From Istiophorus platypterus (taxonomy: Eukaryota > Chordata > Actinopteri > Istiophoriformes > Istiophoridae), in contig CM029131.1 of the NCBI GenBank assembly GCA_016859345.1, forward strand, positions 4,894,820 through 4,958,819: a stretch of 64,000 nucleotides of DNA, given 5' to 3'. Numbering within the stretch: position 1 is the stretch's first letter; every line of letters begins with the position of its first letter. The notes beneath the pieces were generated by a model. That model had not been told where the DNA came from and searched no databases. It saw only the letters and a program-made list of their open reading frames with translations. Below are positions 25,011-36,058 of the stretch, one piece after another. A program made the position numbers and the translations under genes.

Positions 25011-26639
25011 TTATCTTTTATCTAAACCCTACAAGTGAAGAATACTGTCAAAATGCTTTTTCTTTTCTTTTTTCATCTATTTCTGTACAGACAGGTGACG
25101 CATTCAGACCCATCATTATATGGGCCTTTCTACATATAAACATAGCTCAGCAAATAAACATATACAAAAAAAAAATCACAAAACATAAGCAGGAAGTCAG
25201 TAAAAGTAACATAAAGCTTAGTTCTGTAAACATGGTCTTAACATGACCAGTAACTATATTACTTACTTTTTACTCTTTTCGATCAAAATGTTGCACCTTG
25301 TGGATGGAAACTGACTATTTAATTCAATACAACATAATCTGGAAATGCAAAGTGTTCCTATTTGCCATGAAAAACACATCTCTCTATCATTCCAAGTATA
25401 AATATTACTGTTCTTTGGTGAGATCCTTGAATTTTTCTTTGAGGGTGTTCAATTATTCATTTGTCATTTTTTAACTGTGTTACATAGTTATTAAAATGAG
25501 ATCTCAGAATATTGCATATTCCCTCAACACTTCAACTGTACAAATCTCTAAATAAATATTTTAAATGTGATTTTTCAAACATGGCCCAGACTCTCCAAGA
25601 ATTATGTGGCTTTATGCAATTATATTTTATAAAACAGTTCGGGGGAAAAAAAGTAAGATTTTACGTGATGTTTGACAGACTCATACTATCGGGAAAAGAA
25701 TGTACAGATGAGGCGTCATGGTTGCTTAGCACCACGGAAGGAGACAGAATTAAATTAAACTAAAAAATAAGAGCTGTGCCATCACTTTAATTACATGCTT
25801 TTAAAAAGCAAAACAGTAAATTGTAATAATTACACTGATCTGTATCCGGTTTCATGATATTGCAAGTAGTCGTTAGAGGGAAGGAGCAGACTATTGATCA
25901 CATTGCTGAGGCTGGCATGAGAGGTGGCGCCCCGGCCACCGGGAGACCCAACAGTTGGACCAGACAGCAGCGATGGCTGGGTGACGAGAGATCATAGAGA
26001 GAAAGAAATGGTTCTGAGCGATGCAGAACTAATGAGATTAACACCTCAACAGGCAGCCTGTCCACCGAGATGAGGTGAGTGGCTGGAGGGGAGAGGAGGT
26101 GCTACGAGAGTGCAAAGGTGGGTAGAGGTGTAAATGTAATCTAAAGAGAGCACACGTGGGCTCCGATGCATAAAACTCGTTTGAGACAAAAAATATGCAT
26201 CTAACACTTCACGGCATGTGCACACGTCAATTAATTAGATGTAGACAAACCTAACACCCACTTTTTGCATATGGATACATCTGTCTACTCCGCCTGTTAA
26301 TTGAAAGAAATAGAGGAAGTCGAATCTCAGCAACTTTCCCCTTTATCACTGATTTTTTTCTTGTATGCTGATCTGTCGGTCATCATCTCTGAATGTCAGA
26401 AAGGAATTCACAATTTAGTTTGGAGCGCTCATTCGTAACCATAGTTTACAGAGTAAATACGGTAAAGCATAAGATAAAAGAGCTTCAAAACATAGGATTA
26501 AATCGATGCCTTCCATTTAATTAAAAATAATAAAAAAGCAATACATTTGAGCACAGAAGAGTGATGAATCAATTGAAGTCCAATAATGTTCCTTTGATCG
26601 GCATATCATCGACTATTTGATAATACAGTAAGTAGAATT
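25011..26639. other. Noncoding DNA
   Basis: No gene recognised. A GC-richer stretch with 'ggcgccccggccaccggg' lies at about 25926-25943. Otherwise AT-rich. Confidence 0.55.
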
Positions 26640-27225
26640 GGCAGCGCTGGAAGAAGTATCCAGATCCTTTACCTGAGTAAAAAGACTAATATGACAATAT
26701 AAACATACTGCGTCACAAGCAAAATTCCCAAATTAGAGCTTTACTTGTTTCAGTACTACCATTAGTTAACAATGTTTACTCGTGGCAGTACAATTAAAAG
26801 TACTCTATGCAGAAAAATTGCCCCATAGGTAATTGCAGTTTGATAGATTATCATATGACATTACCCGATGCATCAATATGTAAATAGCATTTTAATGTTG
26901 TAGCTGTTTGAGGTGGAGCTAGTTTTCATATTTTTATACATCATTGGGGAATTTAGTTCCATGGGTCCCAAACTGAGGAACAGGCTCCAAAAGGTCACAA
27001 GATGAATCTGAGGAGTTGAGAGACGATTTATGAGGTTGGGAAGACGAATCGAGTTCTGCTACAGAAATATGTATTCGTTTGTTTGTTAGGTTTTTTTTCC
27101 CCTAAAAAAAGAATCGGGCGAGGAGTTTAGAGTAGAATCTGAAATGTGAAAAAGGGCTCGGACTAGACACTGCTTTTTTGAATGCTGCCCATAAAGTTGG
27201 GATCCACTAGTTTAATCCTAAATAT
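26640..27225 (+). mobile_element. Repeat B, composite dispersed element, copy 1
   Basis: The left part begins 'ctggaagaagtatccagatc' and runs through 'gtagctgtttgaggtggag' to 'ctagtttt'. The right part, from about 26965 ('gggtcccaaactgagg', 'aaggtcacaagatgaatctg'), is a different segment that I recognise as a repeat in its own right in teleosts. The same join occurs at 39725-40590, so the two parts have spread together. The copy is cut short at the right: the closing part seen in copy 2 is absent. No coding potential is visible. Confidence 0.65.
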
Positions 27226-27484
27226 TTCACAAGAATATCGTGTTTTTGTTTTTTGAAACAGTGCATTCATCTGGCCCTCAAGAGTAAAGACATGTCTGCA
27301 TCTTTTGAGGAGAGACAGGAGGAGTGGAAAGGGCATGGAGGGTATAAGGGGGGAGGCTAAGGGTTGGGGCGTGCATGAGGAGGAAATGAGGAGTAGCAGC
27401 AGTGGAGAGGAGGGAAGGGCAAGCCAAGTAAGCACTTTCCTGCCCATTTTTCATCAGGCTGGCTAAATTAGGCCAGGCTCGTCT

Positions 27485-27670
27485 CTCTCTTATTTCTCTG
27501 TGTGCGAGCATCCGCTCCCACATTCCCGACACGTCGCTCCTCTCGCGGCAACCCAGAGCGCGAGGTGGCGTCGCTCCGAATACCCTTCTCAGCATCCTGC
27601 CTTTTCACCGCCTCTGATTTATTAGTCGGTGGGCACCGTCCATCACACCCTGACGCAGGGAAGCATCGTG
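27485..27670. promoter_or_regulatory. Small CpG-rich islet
   Basis: About a dozen CpG dinucleotides occur within 100 bp around 27510-27600, far above the rest of the window, in GC-rich sequence. An 86-codon frame (27502-27762) crosses it but has no recognisable motif. It may be an unmethylated regulatory patch or first-exon remnant. No promoter element is evident. Confidence 0.35.
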
Positions 27671-27726
27671 TTTTCTCTGTGTGTGCACCTCACCCCCTAT
27701 CCCCCTGCAACCCTCCCTCTCCTCCT

Positions 27727-27744
27727 TCTCTCTCTCTCTCTCTC
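27727..27744. repeat. (TC)n microsatellite, short
   Basis: Nine TC units inside a pyrimidine-rich stretch of about 90 bp. Confidence 0.85.
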
Positions 27745-28435
27745 CTTGTTCCCTCATTGTGAGGGCATCTCTGTCATCTCCTTTGCTATTTCATTTGCTG
27801 ACCCACCGCCTCTTGGTTGACTTCTCCCCTCTGAGGCCTGTCATTTGTAGCCCCATAGTGTCTGCCATTTGTGCTCTCTTACATGAACTGACTAGAAGCT
27901 GACATTTGGATTAAGGAGAAGGCTTTGGTTTGAGTGCAACCTGTGGAGGTCAAAAAAAGGTCCATTATTTTATTTATTTTTTTCAAGACAACAGGTAAAA
28001 TGTTAAGAACAGTCACAGGCGCTTTTACCTCACAACAGCTTTTTGGGAAGCAAACGAAAAATAAATTATACAGGACACGGCTCCAAAAAACATGCTGAAT
28101 TCTTTGATCAGCGCTAGGTCTGACTAATTCTCTGCTGATCAAATCAGAGACTCCACAGATGCTTGTGAGCATAGTTCCTGGTAAAAATTTTCACTTATGC
28201 GTTTAAAACAAATTGCAGCAACACTTCAGTGCAACACCACAACTTTTTAACACGAGTCTTATCCACAAAAGTTTTTCTACTTTTCTACTATAAAGAACAC
28301 AGATCTTCTTTCGTGTCAGTGGTTGTGAGTGTAGCTTCTGTTCTTTTTTTTTATGAACCTCTTATTGTGTTCTAAAGTCAATGTCTAAGGTTTCGTCAAG
28401 CCACCTGCTTTCCTGTCCATCCTCCTTCCCCTGTG
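27745..28435. other. Noncoding DNA
   Basis: No gene recognised between the CpG islet and the start of the tandem duplication. Confidence 0.55.
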
Positions 28436-29369
28436 AACCTTGTGGCTTAATAACCTTGCACTAATTTTCCCCCTTCGCTCCAGACTGCCAAGAGCCATGG
28501 TTTCCATGCCCACTAGAGGGAACTGTCACTCGGAAATAAAAATAGATAATACGGCACAATACATTGACCCCTTGAAGACATTTGTCTTGGGACTCAATTG
28601 TAGCACACATGTAAACGCCTCCACGGAGCTCAAATCACACAAAAAGTGTTTAAAAACACCATGAAGTTACCGTAAAACCCCTGCAGCGCCATAAACTTTA
28701 TTTAAAATTTTAATTGAGGCAATAAAAAATGAGTTTGAAACGCTTGTCTTTACATTGGGCTTCTCCACATCATCTTCCAAGAAAGTAAGAGCTTATACTC
28801 AGCATGGATAATGTGACATAGGTCCGACAATATTCTCTGTGCTTGGCTGAGAACAGACTGCTCATTTATTGACTGGAGGGACCGGTGTTCATTCCTCCCC
28901 ATAACCTTTATGGCATTCTGTACCAGGTGAGCGAGTTTGCATTTTAACTGTAAGTGAGACTACCATACCTTGCTGACATCCCGTACCCAACTATGCTCTC
29001 TAATGAAGCCTGGCAGGATGAAAATAAAATCATCTGGTCCACCCAATACACCCTGAGTCAGCGTAGGAAGAACAATTGTTGCTGTAAACAAGGACACAGA
29101 CCTTCAACGTGGGCCTTCCAGCTAAAGCCAAAGTAGGAGCAGACCTGAATAATTGTTTCATCACGTATAACCACTGGACAATGATCTCCCACTGACCTAG
29201 GTCTGGCAACCGTCTCTCAGGTTTTCTCACATTTGCAATTAGACAGCTGGCATCAGACAAATACACAAAACTCTCAATTTCAGTGAAATAGTAAATGGGA
29301 TGTTCACAGTGGCCTGAGGATGGGAGTGCAGTCAGGAAATTCTAAAATGAAGAACTAGGAAGCTGGTAA
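28436..29369. repeat. Tandem duplication, copy 1 (934 bp)
   Basis: Copy 1 matches 29370-30305 base for base except for one substitution (A/T near 29028) and two one-base gaps (near 29216 and 29335). The unit begins with 'aaccttgtggc', which recurs at the junction (29370-29380) and after copy 2 (30306-30316), giving three occurrences of an 11-bp microhomology. The unit contains the 3' half of a LINE reverse transcriptase on the minus strand and about 250 bp beyond the probable 3' end of the LINE. Confidence 0.97.
28750..29369 (-). pseudogene. Duplicated 3' half of the LINE reverse transcriptase
   Basis: This is the copy-1 version of the reverse transcriptase from just after GAPQG to the C-terminal block. 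It has the same YLSDA motif (29249-29263) and TGA, plus two extra one-base losses that change frame after VRKPE and near the start of the unit. It has no 5' part, so it could not encode a working domain. Confidence 0.85.
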
Positions 29370-30305
29370 AACCTTGTGGCTTAATAACCTTGCACTAATT
29401 TTCCCCCTTCGCTCCAGACTGCCAAGAGCCATGGTTTCCATGCCCACTAGAGGGAACTGTCACTCGGAAATAAAAATAGATAATACGGCACAATACATTG
29501 ACCCCTTGAAGACATTTGTCTTGGGACTCAATTGTAGCACACATGTAAACGCCTCCACGGAGCTCAAATCACACAAAAAGTGTTTAAAAACACCATGAAG
29601 TTACCGTAAAACCCCTGCAGCGCCATAAACTTTATTTAAAATTTTAATTGAGGCAATAAAAAATGAGTTTGAAACGCTTGTCTTTACATTGGGCTTCTCC
29701 ACATCATCTTCCAAGAAAGTAAGAGCTTATACTCAGCATGGATAATGTGACATAGGTCCGACAATATTCTCTGTGCTTGGCTGAGAACAGACTGCTCATT
29801 TATTGACTGGAGGGACCGGTGTTCATTCCTCCCCATAACCTTTATGGCATTCTGTACCAGGTGAGCGAGTTTGCATTTTAACTGTAAGTGAGACTACCAT
29901 ACCTTGCTGACATCCCGTACCCAACTATGCTCTCTAATGAAGCCTGGCAGGATGAAAATATAATCATCTGGTCCACCCAATACACCCTGAGTCAGCGTAG
30001 GAAGAACAATTGTTGCTGTAAACAAGGACACAGACCTTCAACGTGGGCCTTCCAGCTAAAGCCAAAGTAGGAGCAGACCTGAATAATTGTTTCATCACGT
30101 ATAACCACTGGACAATGATCTCCCACTGACCTAGGTCTGGCAACCGTCTCCTCAGGTTTTCTCACATTTGCAATTAGACAGCTGGCATCAGACAAATACA
30201 CAAAACTCTCAATTTCAGTGAAATAGTAAATGGGATGTTCACAGTGGCCTGAGGATGGGAGTGCAGTCAGGGAAATTCTAAAATGAAGAACTAGGAAGCT
30301 GGTAA
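29370..30305. repeat. Tandem duplication, copy 2 (936 bp)
   Basis: This copy is continuous with the rest of the LINE at its right end. It keeps one extra C and one extra G relative to copy 1, and with both present the minus-strand reverse transcriptase frame stays open through 30435-29992. It is therefore closer to the parent sequence. Copy 1 lacks both bases and is frameshifted. Confidence 0.97.
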
Positions 30306-31360
30306 AACCTTGTGGCGCACCCGTGCTGACTGATCTGGGCTCTGAAAGGGGGTTGTTGATGCTGAAATGGTGGATTCGATTGGTCAAAAAGGAAAAAAAA
30401 TACCACTCAATTATAAAATATAAAAGGAGTGACACTCATCTGTTTGAATCCGGGATCAGCAAGTGGGTCTTGAGGGAATTAAAGGCAGAGCGAAAATCTG
30501 CAGATACCAGGTGTGCATAGGCCTTGGGGTCTTCCAAGTGCTTAATCATCAAATGGCATTGGGGTGATATTATTAATGGCATCATCCATGCCCTGCCCCT
30601 GCCTGTAGGCAAGCTGGAGCGGATCTAGTACAGAATTGACCTCTTTCTCGAGTACAGACACCGTGTATTTTTCAAAGTATTTCATCAAAATCAAAGTCTG
30701 TGCCACAGGTCTATAATCATTATTTTCAGGCAGACAAGCTTTCTTTGGAACTGGAATAATGATGGATTTTTTTCCCCGAGGGCAGGAAAAAACGTGTGAG
30801 CCCAAAGGCTGCTGGAAAACAGCAACGCGCTGGAGGGAGTTCTTCTGCACAGGTCTTTAAGAGAAGGGCAGAGGTGCCGCCTGGGCCTGTGGATTTCTTT
30901 GTGAATACATGTGTAAAAAGTGACTGAACCTTGTGCGGGTCAATTACCAACCTGAAGCTCGAATCTGTAGTTCAAATGGTCTCCGGTGCTTTATTACATT
31001 CCATGGAAAAGTCCTGCATTTTAAACCTTCTGCAGAAACCATTCGGTTTATTAGCTTTTTGCAAATTATAATTAGTGAGGAGCTGCTTCCCAGTTTTGTT
31101 CATACTGGTTATAAATTTTATAGAATCTCATAGCTTTTTGGAGTCTATTGGAATAAAATTATGCTCAGTAATCTCTCTGTGTTGCTTCCTTGCGTTCCGC
31201 AGCATTTGGTTAATTTCCTTTTGCACAACTTTTAAACCTGCTCCGTCTTGATTCCTAAAAGCAATTCTTTATCCACTTGCAGTCCTTTACCCTCTTAGTT
31301 ATATAATGTATATTGTTGAGAGGCACTGTGATGCCGTTTTTTGGTAACCACAGCATTCAC
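29684..31360 (-). pseudogene. LINE reverse transcriptase, frameshifted and inactive
   Basis: In order on the minus strand: a basic linker (about 31250-31050); a segment with KKSTGPGGTSALLLKTCAEE (about 30850-30910); IPVPKKA and NNDYRPVA with AYRQGQGMDDAINN (30550-30770); motif A SADFRSAFN (about 30490); STGAPQG (30309-30330); motif C, which reads YLSDA where active enzymes have two adjacent Asp (30184-30198); LFFLR followed by a TGA in place of a probable Arg codon (29992); LESIVGYG (about 29916-29940); and a C-terminal block with SLQSINEQSVLSQAQRILSD (29684-29872). The second catalytic Asp is lost and at least three frame changes are present, so it is not functional. Its 3' half is repeated at 28750-29369. 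Confidence 0.85.
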
Positions 31361-31379
31361 ACAGAAATCGAATGTAGTC

Positions 31380-32230
31380 TTTATTGTACGGTGGCCTCAT
31401 CAATTTCCAAAACATGAAAGTAGTCTGAGTTTCTGGAAAGGAAGGATCTCCTGAGTTTCTCTACGCCACCATACAGTCACTGTCTTGGTCTGTGGTTTAC
31501 TACTCTTAAACACCGTCGTATAGATTTGAATTAGTTGGATTACATTACGGTCGGAATTTAAATATGGGGTCTTTGGTTTAGCGCTGTAAGCATTTTTTAT
31601 TTGTTTCCATTACGTTTGTCGAGAACTCTGTTATCTTGTGTGTCACAGCTAACATTTTGTTCAAAATCAGGCAGGGACAGTTCTAATTTACAGTGATTCA
31701 AATCCCCTAGTATGACAGGGGCACAGGCTCTATGGCAGTTGCTGGTGAGCAATATCTGCATTTTGCCATGGCTCTTACTGCATTTCCACTAGAAACATAT
31801 ACCACACAGATTATAATGTTTCCAAACTTCTCGGAAGATAACAAGGTCTCAGGGACGCGCATGGCAGTTCAGCATCTGTGCTGCATATAGCCTTACTCAT
31901 GCTGTAGTGTCTACATCAACTGTCACTGACAAAAAGATAGATACCGCCCCCTCAACTCTTCCCCAACATTTCATTCCTGTCATCCCAGAAGGAACTCGAT
32001 CAGAGTGTTTGTGATATGTTTATAGAGCCAAGTCTCAGAACAAACCCTGGCATCGGTGCAGAGTTCCTTCATCACACTACTCTGCACTCGCAAGTTCCAT
32101 GGGATCATACAAGGCAGCAGTGGTCTGTTGCCTCTTCATCTTAGATGCTGCCTTACCCCTCCTCCCCTCTTTGTTGATATCTATTTTCTACTGACTGTAC
32201 TCTCAGCCTTGGGCAGACCCACAGGTGGAG
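31380..32230 (-). pseudogene. LINE endonuclease domain remnant
   Basis: The clearest piece is at 31612-31722, which reads APVILGDLNHCKLELSLP and then a segment ending RVLDK. This corresponds to the GDFN-type motif of apurinic-like endonucleases, here GDLNH. Upstream, broken pieces match the N-terminal part: a basic RW-rich stretch near 32170, a Glu-Thr-Trp-like piece near 32035 and a Gly-Gly-rich piece near 31950. The pieces lie in different frames with several stops, so no endonuclease can be made. The enzyme in intact relatives nicks the target DNA to prime reverse transcription. Confidence 0.65.
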
Positions 32231-32290
32231 TAATTCCAGTAGAGAAGTGGGACAGCAGTATGTCTCTGGTTTAATAGAAAAGCAGCTCAC

Positions 32291-32443
32291 CTTCCATGTG
32301 TGGAGCTGTTTGGCATGTTGTGAACAATTCCCACACAATCAGCACCAGAAATAATCCTGATGCAAAAGCCGCCATGGTGCTCCCATCCCAATTCAAACTT
32401 ATAGCAGTCACACCACCGACTAGCAGAAATAGGCCCATGTAGG
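32291..32443 (-). CDS. Candidate internal exon encoding a membrane-spanning segment, unrecognised
   Basis: On the minus strand a 153-nt segment follows a strong acceptor-like sequence (tttgttattgtgcttgttag) and ends at a consensus-like donor (GAAG|GTGAGC). Both borders would be phase 1, and the length is a multiple of three. It encodes about 50 residues with two hydrophobic runs, YMGLFLLVGGVTAISL and MAAFASGLFLVLIVWELF, separated by NWDGST. That pattern suits a membrane hairpin or a single long membrane anchor. I do not recognise the family. The segment lies only about 60 bp upstream of the recognisable start of the minus-strand LINE, so it could instead belong to an unrecognised 5' part of that element, or be chance. 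Confidence 0.3.
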
Positions 32444-32744
32444 CTAACAAGCACAATAACAAATGGCATTAAACCAGCAGCAGCGCATGAGCCTGGGTTG
32501 CAAGCAGGGAAGCTTTTGGGGCATTTTTTGAAACAGATGATGCTTGTCGTGCTTCAAGACTGTCCTCCCAGGACAAAAGACAACATCAGTCATTTCAGCA
32601 AGTTCCCAGAAATGACATGTTTTATGTTCAAGTGACAAAGCAATCCAGGAGCTGTGGTAATCATAATAGGAACAAAGGAGACAGTAAAGTGATTCTGTTA
32701 GAGAGTGACCAAATATGTGTAGGAAGGAAGTACATGTAGGAAGG
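32444..32744. other. Noncoding DNA
   Basis: Nothing recognised apart from the pyrimidine tract (minus strand) that borders the exon candidate at 32443. Confidence 0.5.
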
Positions 32745-32815
32745 AATCCAAACCATGAAACCTAACCAGGTCGTTTTTGTGTCTAAACCATAACCCAACC
32801 TTAACCATAGTGTTA
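32745..32815. repeat. Fragment of a TAACC-rich dispersed repeat
   Basis: Reads 'cctaaccaggtcgttttt', 'gtctaaacca', 'cccaaccttaacc', in the unit order of a repeat I know from teleosts. It appears to be the reverse orientation of the fragment at 9455-9540. Confidence 0.45.
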
Positions 32816-35800
32816 TTACATCTGTTTTTCGATATTAACTGAGCTTGCTACCCAAACTCCTGAAACATTCGCCTAGCCAGCGCTGCCATTATTCCTTGCT
32901 ATTCTGCTTCATCACGGATTTCACCTGACTTTGTTAAAACACGCGTCTGACTCATAAGACTTCCAACATTTTCAAATTGAGTCTTGTTCAAAAGGAGTGT
33001 GTCACAAGTTAATCACTAAGTCACTCCCCAAAATTTAATTTCAGTGTCTGAGTAATTTTGAGTGAAGCAAGTGCTTCTGTTTGCTTTACACATCACATGA
33101 AACACTTGAAACAAGGAGTTTGATCATTTTGTTTTATCAGATAAATATTTTGATTGGTGATGAAGGTAAAACATTATAAGGGACAAGTGCTTTCTGTATG
33201 AAAGGCAAAAAAGACCTGACAATATGACAGTTCATTGTTTTCTCTAATTAAACCCCGTGTGTGACAACTTCTTTATTTCATAATCATGCCTCTCTTTAAT
33301 CAGAGAAACATGTTCTCAACTGAGCTCTGATTACAGTCCTGTCATGTTCTCTTCTACACAAGGACTAACCCGTCCAATGAGAACAACGCAATTAGCTAAA
33401 TGAACGAGAAACACCTCCACTGGCAGGCTACGCCCCTCAATTACCAATATGCTTTCCAGCTGACACCTGGGTAATACGATAAACAGGTAAAATGTGCTTA
33501 GACTAAGTGCTAACAAGAAAGCACTCTTAGTGATGACTAAATGCCACTACAGGCTCTGGGAAAAGGCAAGGATTGGCAGCAACTACAGAGGTCTTCTCTC
33601 AATGTTGCCCGCTCACAGCCAGTATGAGTTTTTAGTTTGAAACAAATGCAAATTGGTGGAGAAAGTAATCAAATTCCCCCAATATGAGGGAGATTGCTTT
33701 TTAGCAGGGGTGCAAACAATCAGGAAAGCAATACAAAATGTCTTTTTTTAATAATACATGTGAGGGACTTAGGTGTTGCTATTAATAAACTTTCAAAGTG
33801 CATGAATACTTGAATGAGCACGGAGGTGTGTGAGGTGATGAGAGAGAGCCATTTAAGGATTCTACTAATGCATTCCTCCCAAAACATGCTACAGGAGTCC
33901 CGAACAGCTTCAAAGAGTGAAATCTGGTTCCAGATATCCAGGATTTTATGTTTGCATGTTGATTAAATGGAAATTCTTCACTTGGCAAGAAACAAGAGGG
34001 ACTGAATAAACTGTCTTTCAAAAACAGATCAGATCCGAAAGGAACAAGGAAAACAGACCTGATGTGAATGGGCTCAAGAATTTTTAACCCTGGTAGCAAC
34101 ATCCAACAGGGTTGGTTGGTTGGTTGGTTGGTGGTTCAACCACTTTGGTCCAGAATAAAATACCATTGGATGGTTTGAGCTTTGACCTGCTGTATTTTCC
34201 ATAGTTGGATCACAAAGTTTCCTTGTACTTTATTATCAATATTTCACTATATACCAATATTTCACTTACTTTCACACTTACTTTCAGTTTTACCTCCAAA
34301 TAAAGTGGATTACAACATCTGAACTGACTGTTGGCTTGTTTACACCTCATCCCAGCATTGTGATCCTATACAACAGCAATTGCTTTGGTGAGAGCAAACT
34401 GTAATAAGCCTTGAATTTTATTATTACATAGTAAGTTAAGATGCCCCCACAATCCACCAACACGTTCGATGGATTCCATGATCAAGCACGCGCATTTTAT
34501 CATTTCTTTACATCTGCTGTAGCTGTGTGCAGCAGGGTCACGTGACTCAAAGGGAGTCTTAAGCCTGTAACATCTCATGAACACACACAGTAAACGTTGA
34601 AATCTCACATTTTGCCCCCATTGGGGTTTCCCCATTGATATGGGGTTTCCTGGGATTTTCACATTGACACATGAAGATGCCTTTATGAAAGGGTTGAGGT
34701 CAAAGTGGTCTGAGTGGCACTGAACATTTGTAAACTCCCACTGCCAGCCCTACTTAACTAAGACGAAACCCTCTAGGAACTGTGCCAAGTTTGATTGATG
34801 AACACAACCAGCCATGAAATAAAGCTGTACTTCTTTGAACAGACAAGTGGTAGATCAGTTTAGTAAACCAGTTTTGTCATGGAGGCCTGACAGCCCCGGA
34901 GCAGTCCGGGGAACTTTTCACGCCCTGTATCTCTTCACAAAACACTCCAAACATCCTTAGCTCGCGGGCTCTTTCCTTTGCACTTCCCTGATCAATTATC
35001 ATTGGCTAGATGGTGTGTGCTGGCCCATGACAAGATATATTTCTGTGGGTCAAACATTACGACTACGGCCCCTTTGAGGCTTATCATCATGTGGATGTGT
35101 ATGTTAGAAACAAGCCCTTTTTACAGTACAAATGTTTTTTCATGAGATTGAAACCCCTCTCACATTTTGCAGCACTGCAGGGGGAATGCGGTACAAGAGT
35201 GGTTTCAAGTTGTCTGGCTCCCTTTTAGGGTTTTCTATTAAATCCCCTTTTTCTACTAAGAACAGCAACTGCGTGCAAATTAAATATCCAGCACAGACAT
35301 CTCACCTCTGCCTCTCCATATTGGCTGCGTGGACAAACTGGCCATTTGCTCTTATCTAAAACTTCCATATAGTCTAAAATTGCATTTTCAGGGCAGAGGC
35401 ATCTCTCAGTTTTTGTCGATCACCCTCAGCAAAAAACTAGGGCACATCAATCATTACAGCTCTTCAGTTAGGTGACAGAGGCACATTTGTAAAATAACCA
35501 CTATCTTGTGCTTTCAGTGCGTCGCCATACTTCTCTCTGCAGGGCATCCTTAAAGGTGATTGAGACTCTGACTTTCCGTTTCACAAGATGCTCTTCCCCT
35601 ATGACTGAATGCTACCAGAGCCCTTTTGTAGTAATTTCTGATATGGCCACTGCATTTTTACTTTGAATACTCCAGTGGATTTGACTACACTGAGAGAAAT
35701 ATGAGAAATTATTACATAAATCATTTAGATAGTACTTATCCTCAAACCTCTTTCAAAAACAGAAAATATATATATATCATAACATTATCATTACTGATGC

Positions 35801-36036
35801 ATTAATGTCGAACACCATTTTACTCGTTACTGCCTCAGTTGGTGCTAACTCTAACTATATTACATATGCTTCGGTAGTTTAATACTCAAATTTGTACCTA
35901 GGTTTCTATCTTTGCAAACAGATGTGGACATGGATTCACCTGCCTACAAACATGTCGCTATTCCAGATGGGTCAAAGGAACTCTCCTGACAAAAATTAAC
36001 TGATCTGCTGCCTAGTCGGGATGATGCTCAGTCAAA
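32816..36036. other. Noncoding DNA with a small (GGTT)n array
   Basis: Five or six GGTT units lie at 34111-34133. No frame has recognisable similarity. Confidence 0.55.
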
Positions 36037-36058
36037 ATAAATAAATAAATAAATAAAA
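36037..36058. repeat. (AAAT)n microsatellite, short
   Basis: Five AAAT units within 'caaaataaataaataaata'. Confidence 0.85.

Larger units (their letters stand above)
28688..32230 (-). mobile_element. Decayed non-LTR retrotransposon (LINE, L2/CR1-like) with internal 3' duplication
   Basis: Read on the minus strand, segments of an endonuclease-reverse transcriptase polyprotein follow in the correct order from about 32230 to 29684, and the terminal part is repeated in copy 1 down to about 28750. The probable 3' end is the 'aataaagttta' near 29624 and, in copy 1, near 28690; this end is inferred. Without the duplication the recognised part is about 2.6 kb, short of a full element, so the 5' end is truncated or unrecognised. 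Frameshifts and stops break the frame many times. The clade is judged from motif style and was not tested by phylogeny. Confidence 0.85.

Noticed and set aside
28440..28664. 74-codon plus-strand frame repeated identically at 29374-29598
   Set aside because: The repetition is due to the tandem duplication and not to selection on a protein. It lies antisense to the LINE 3' end and flank.
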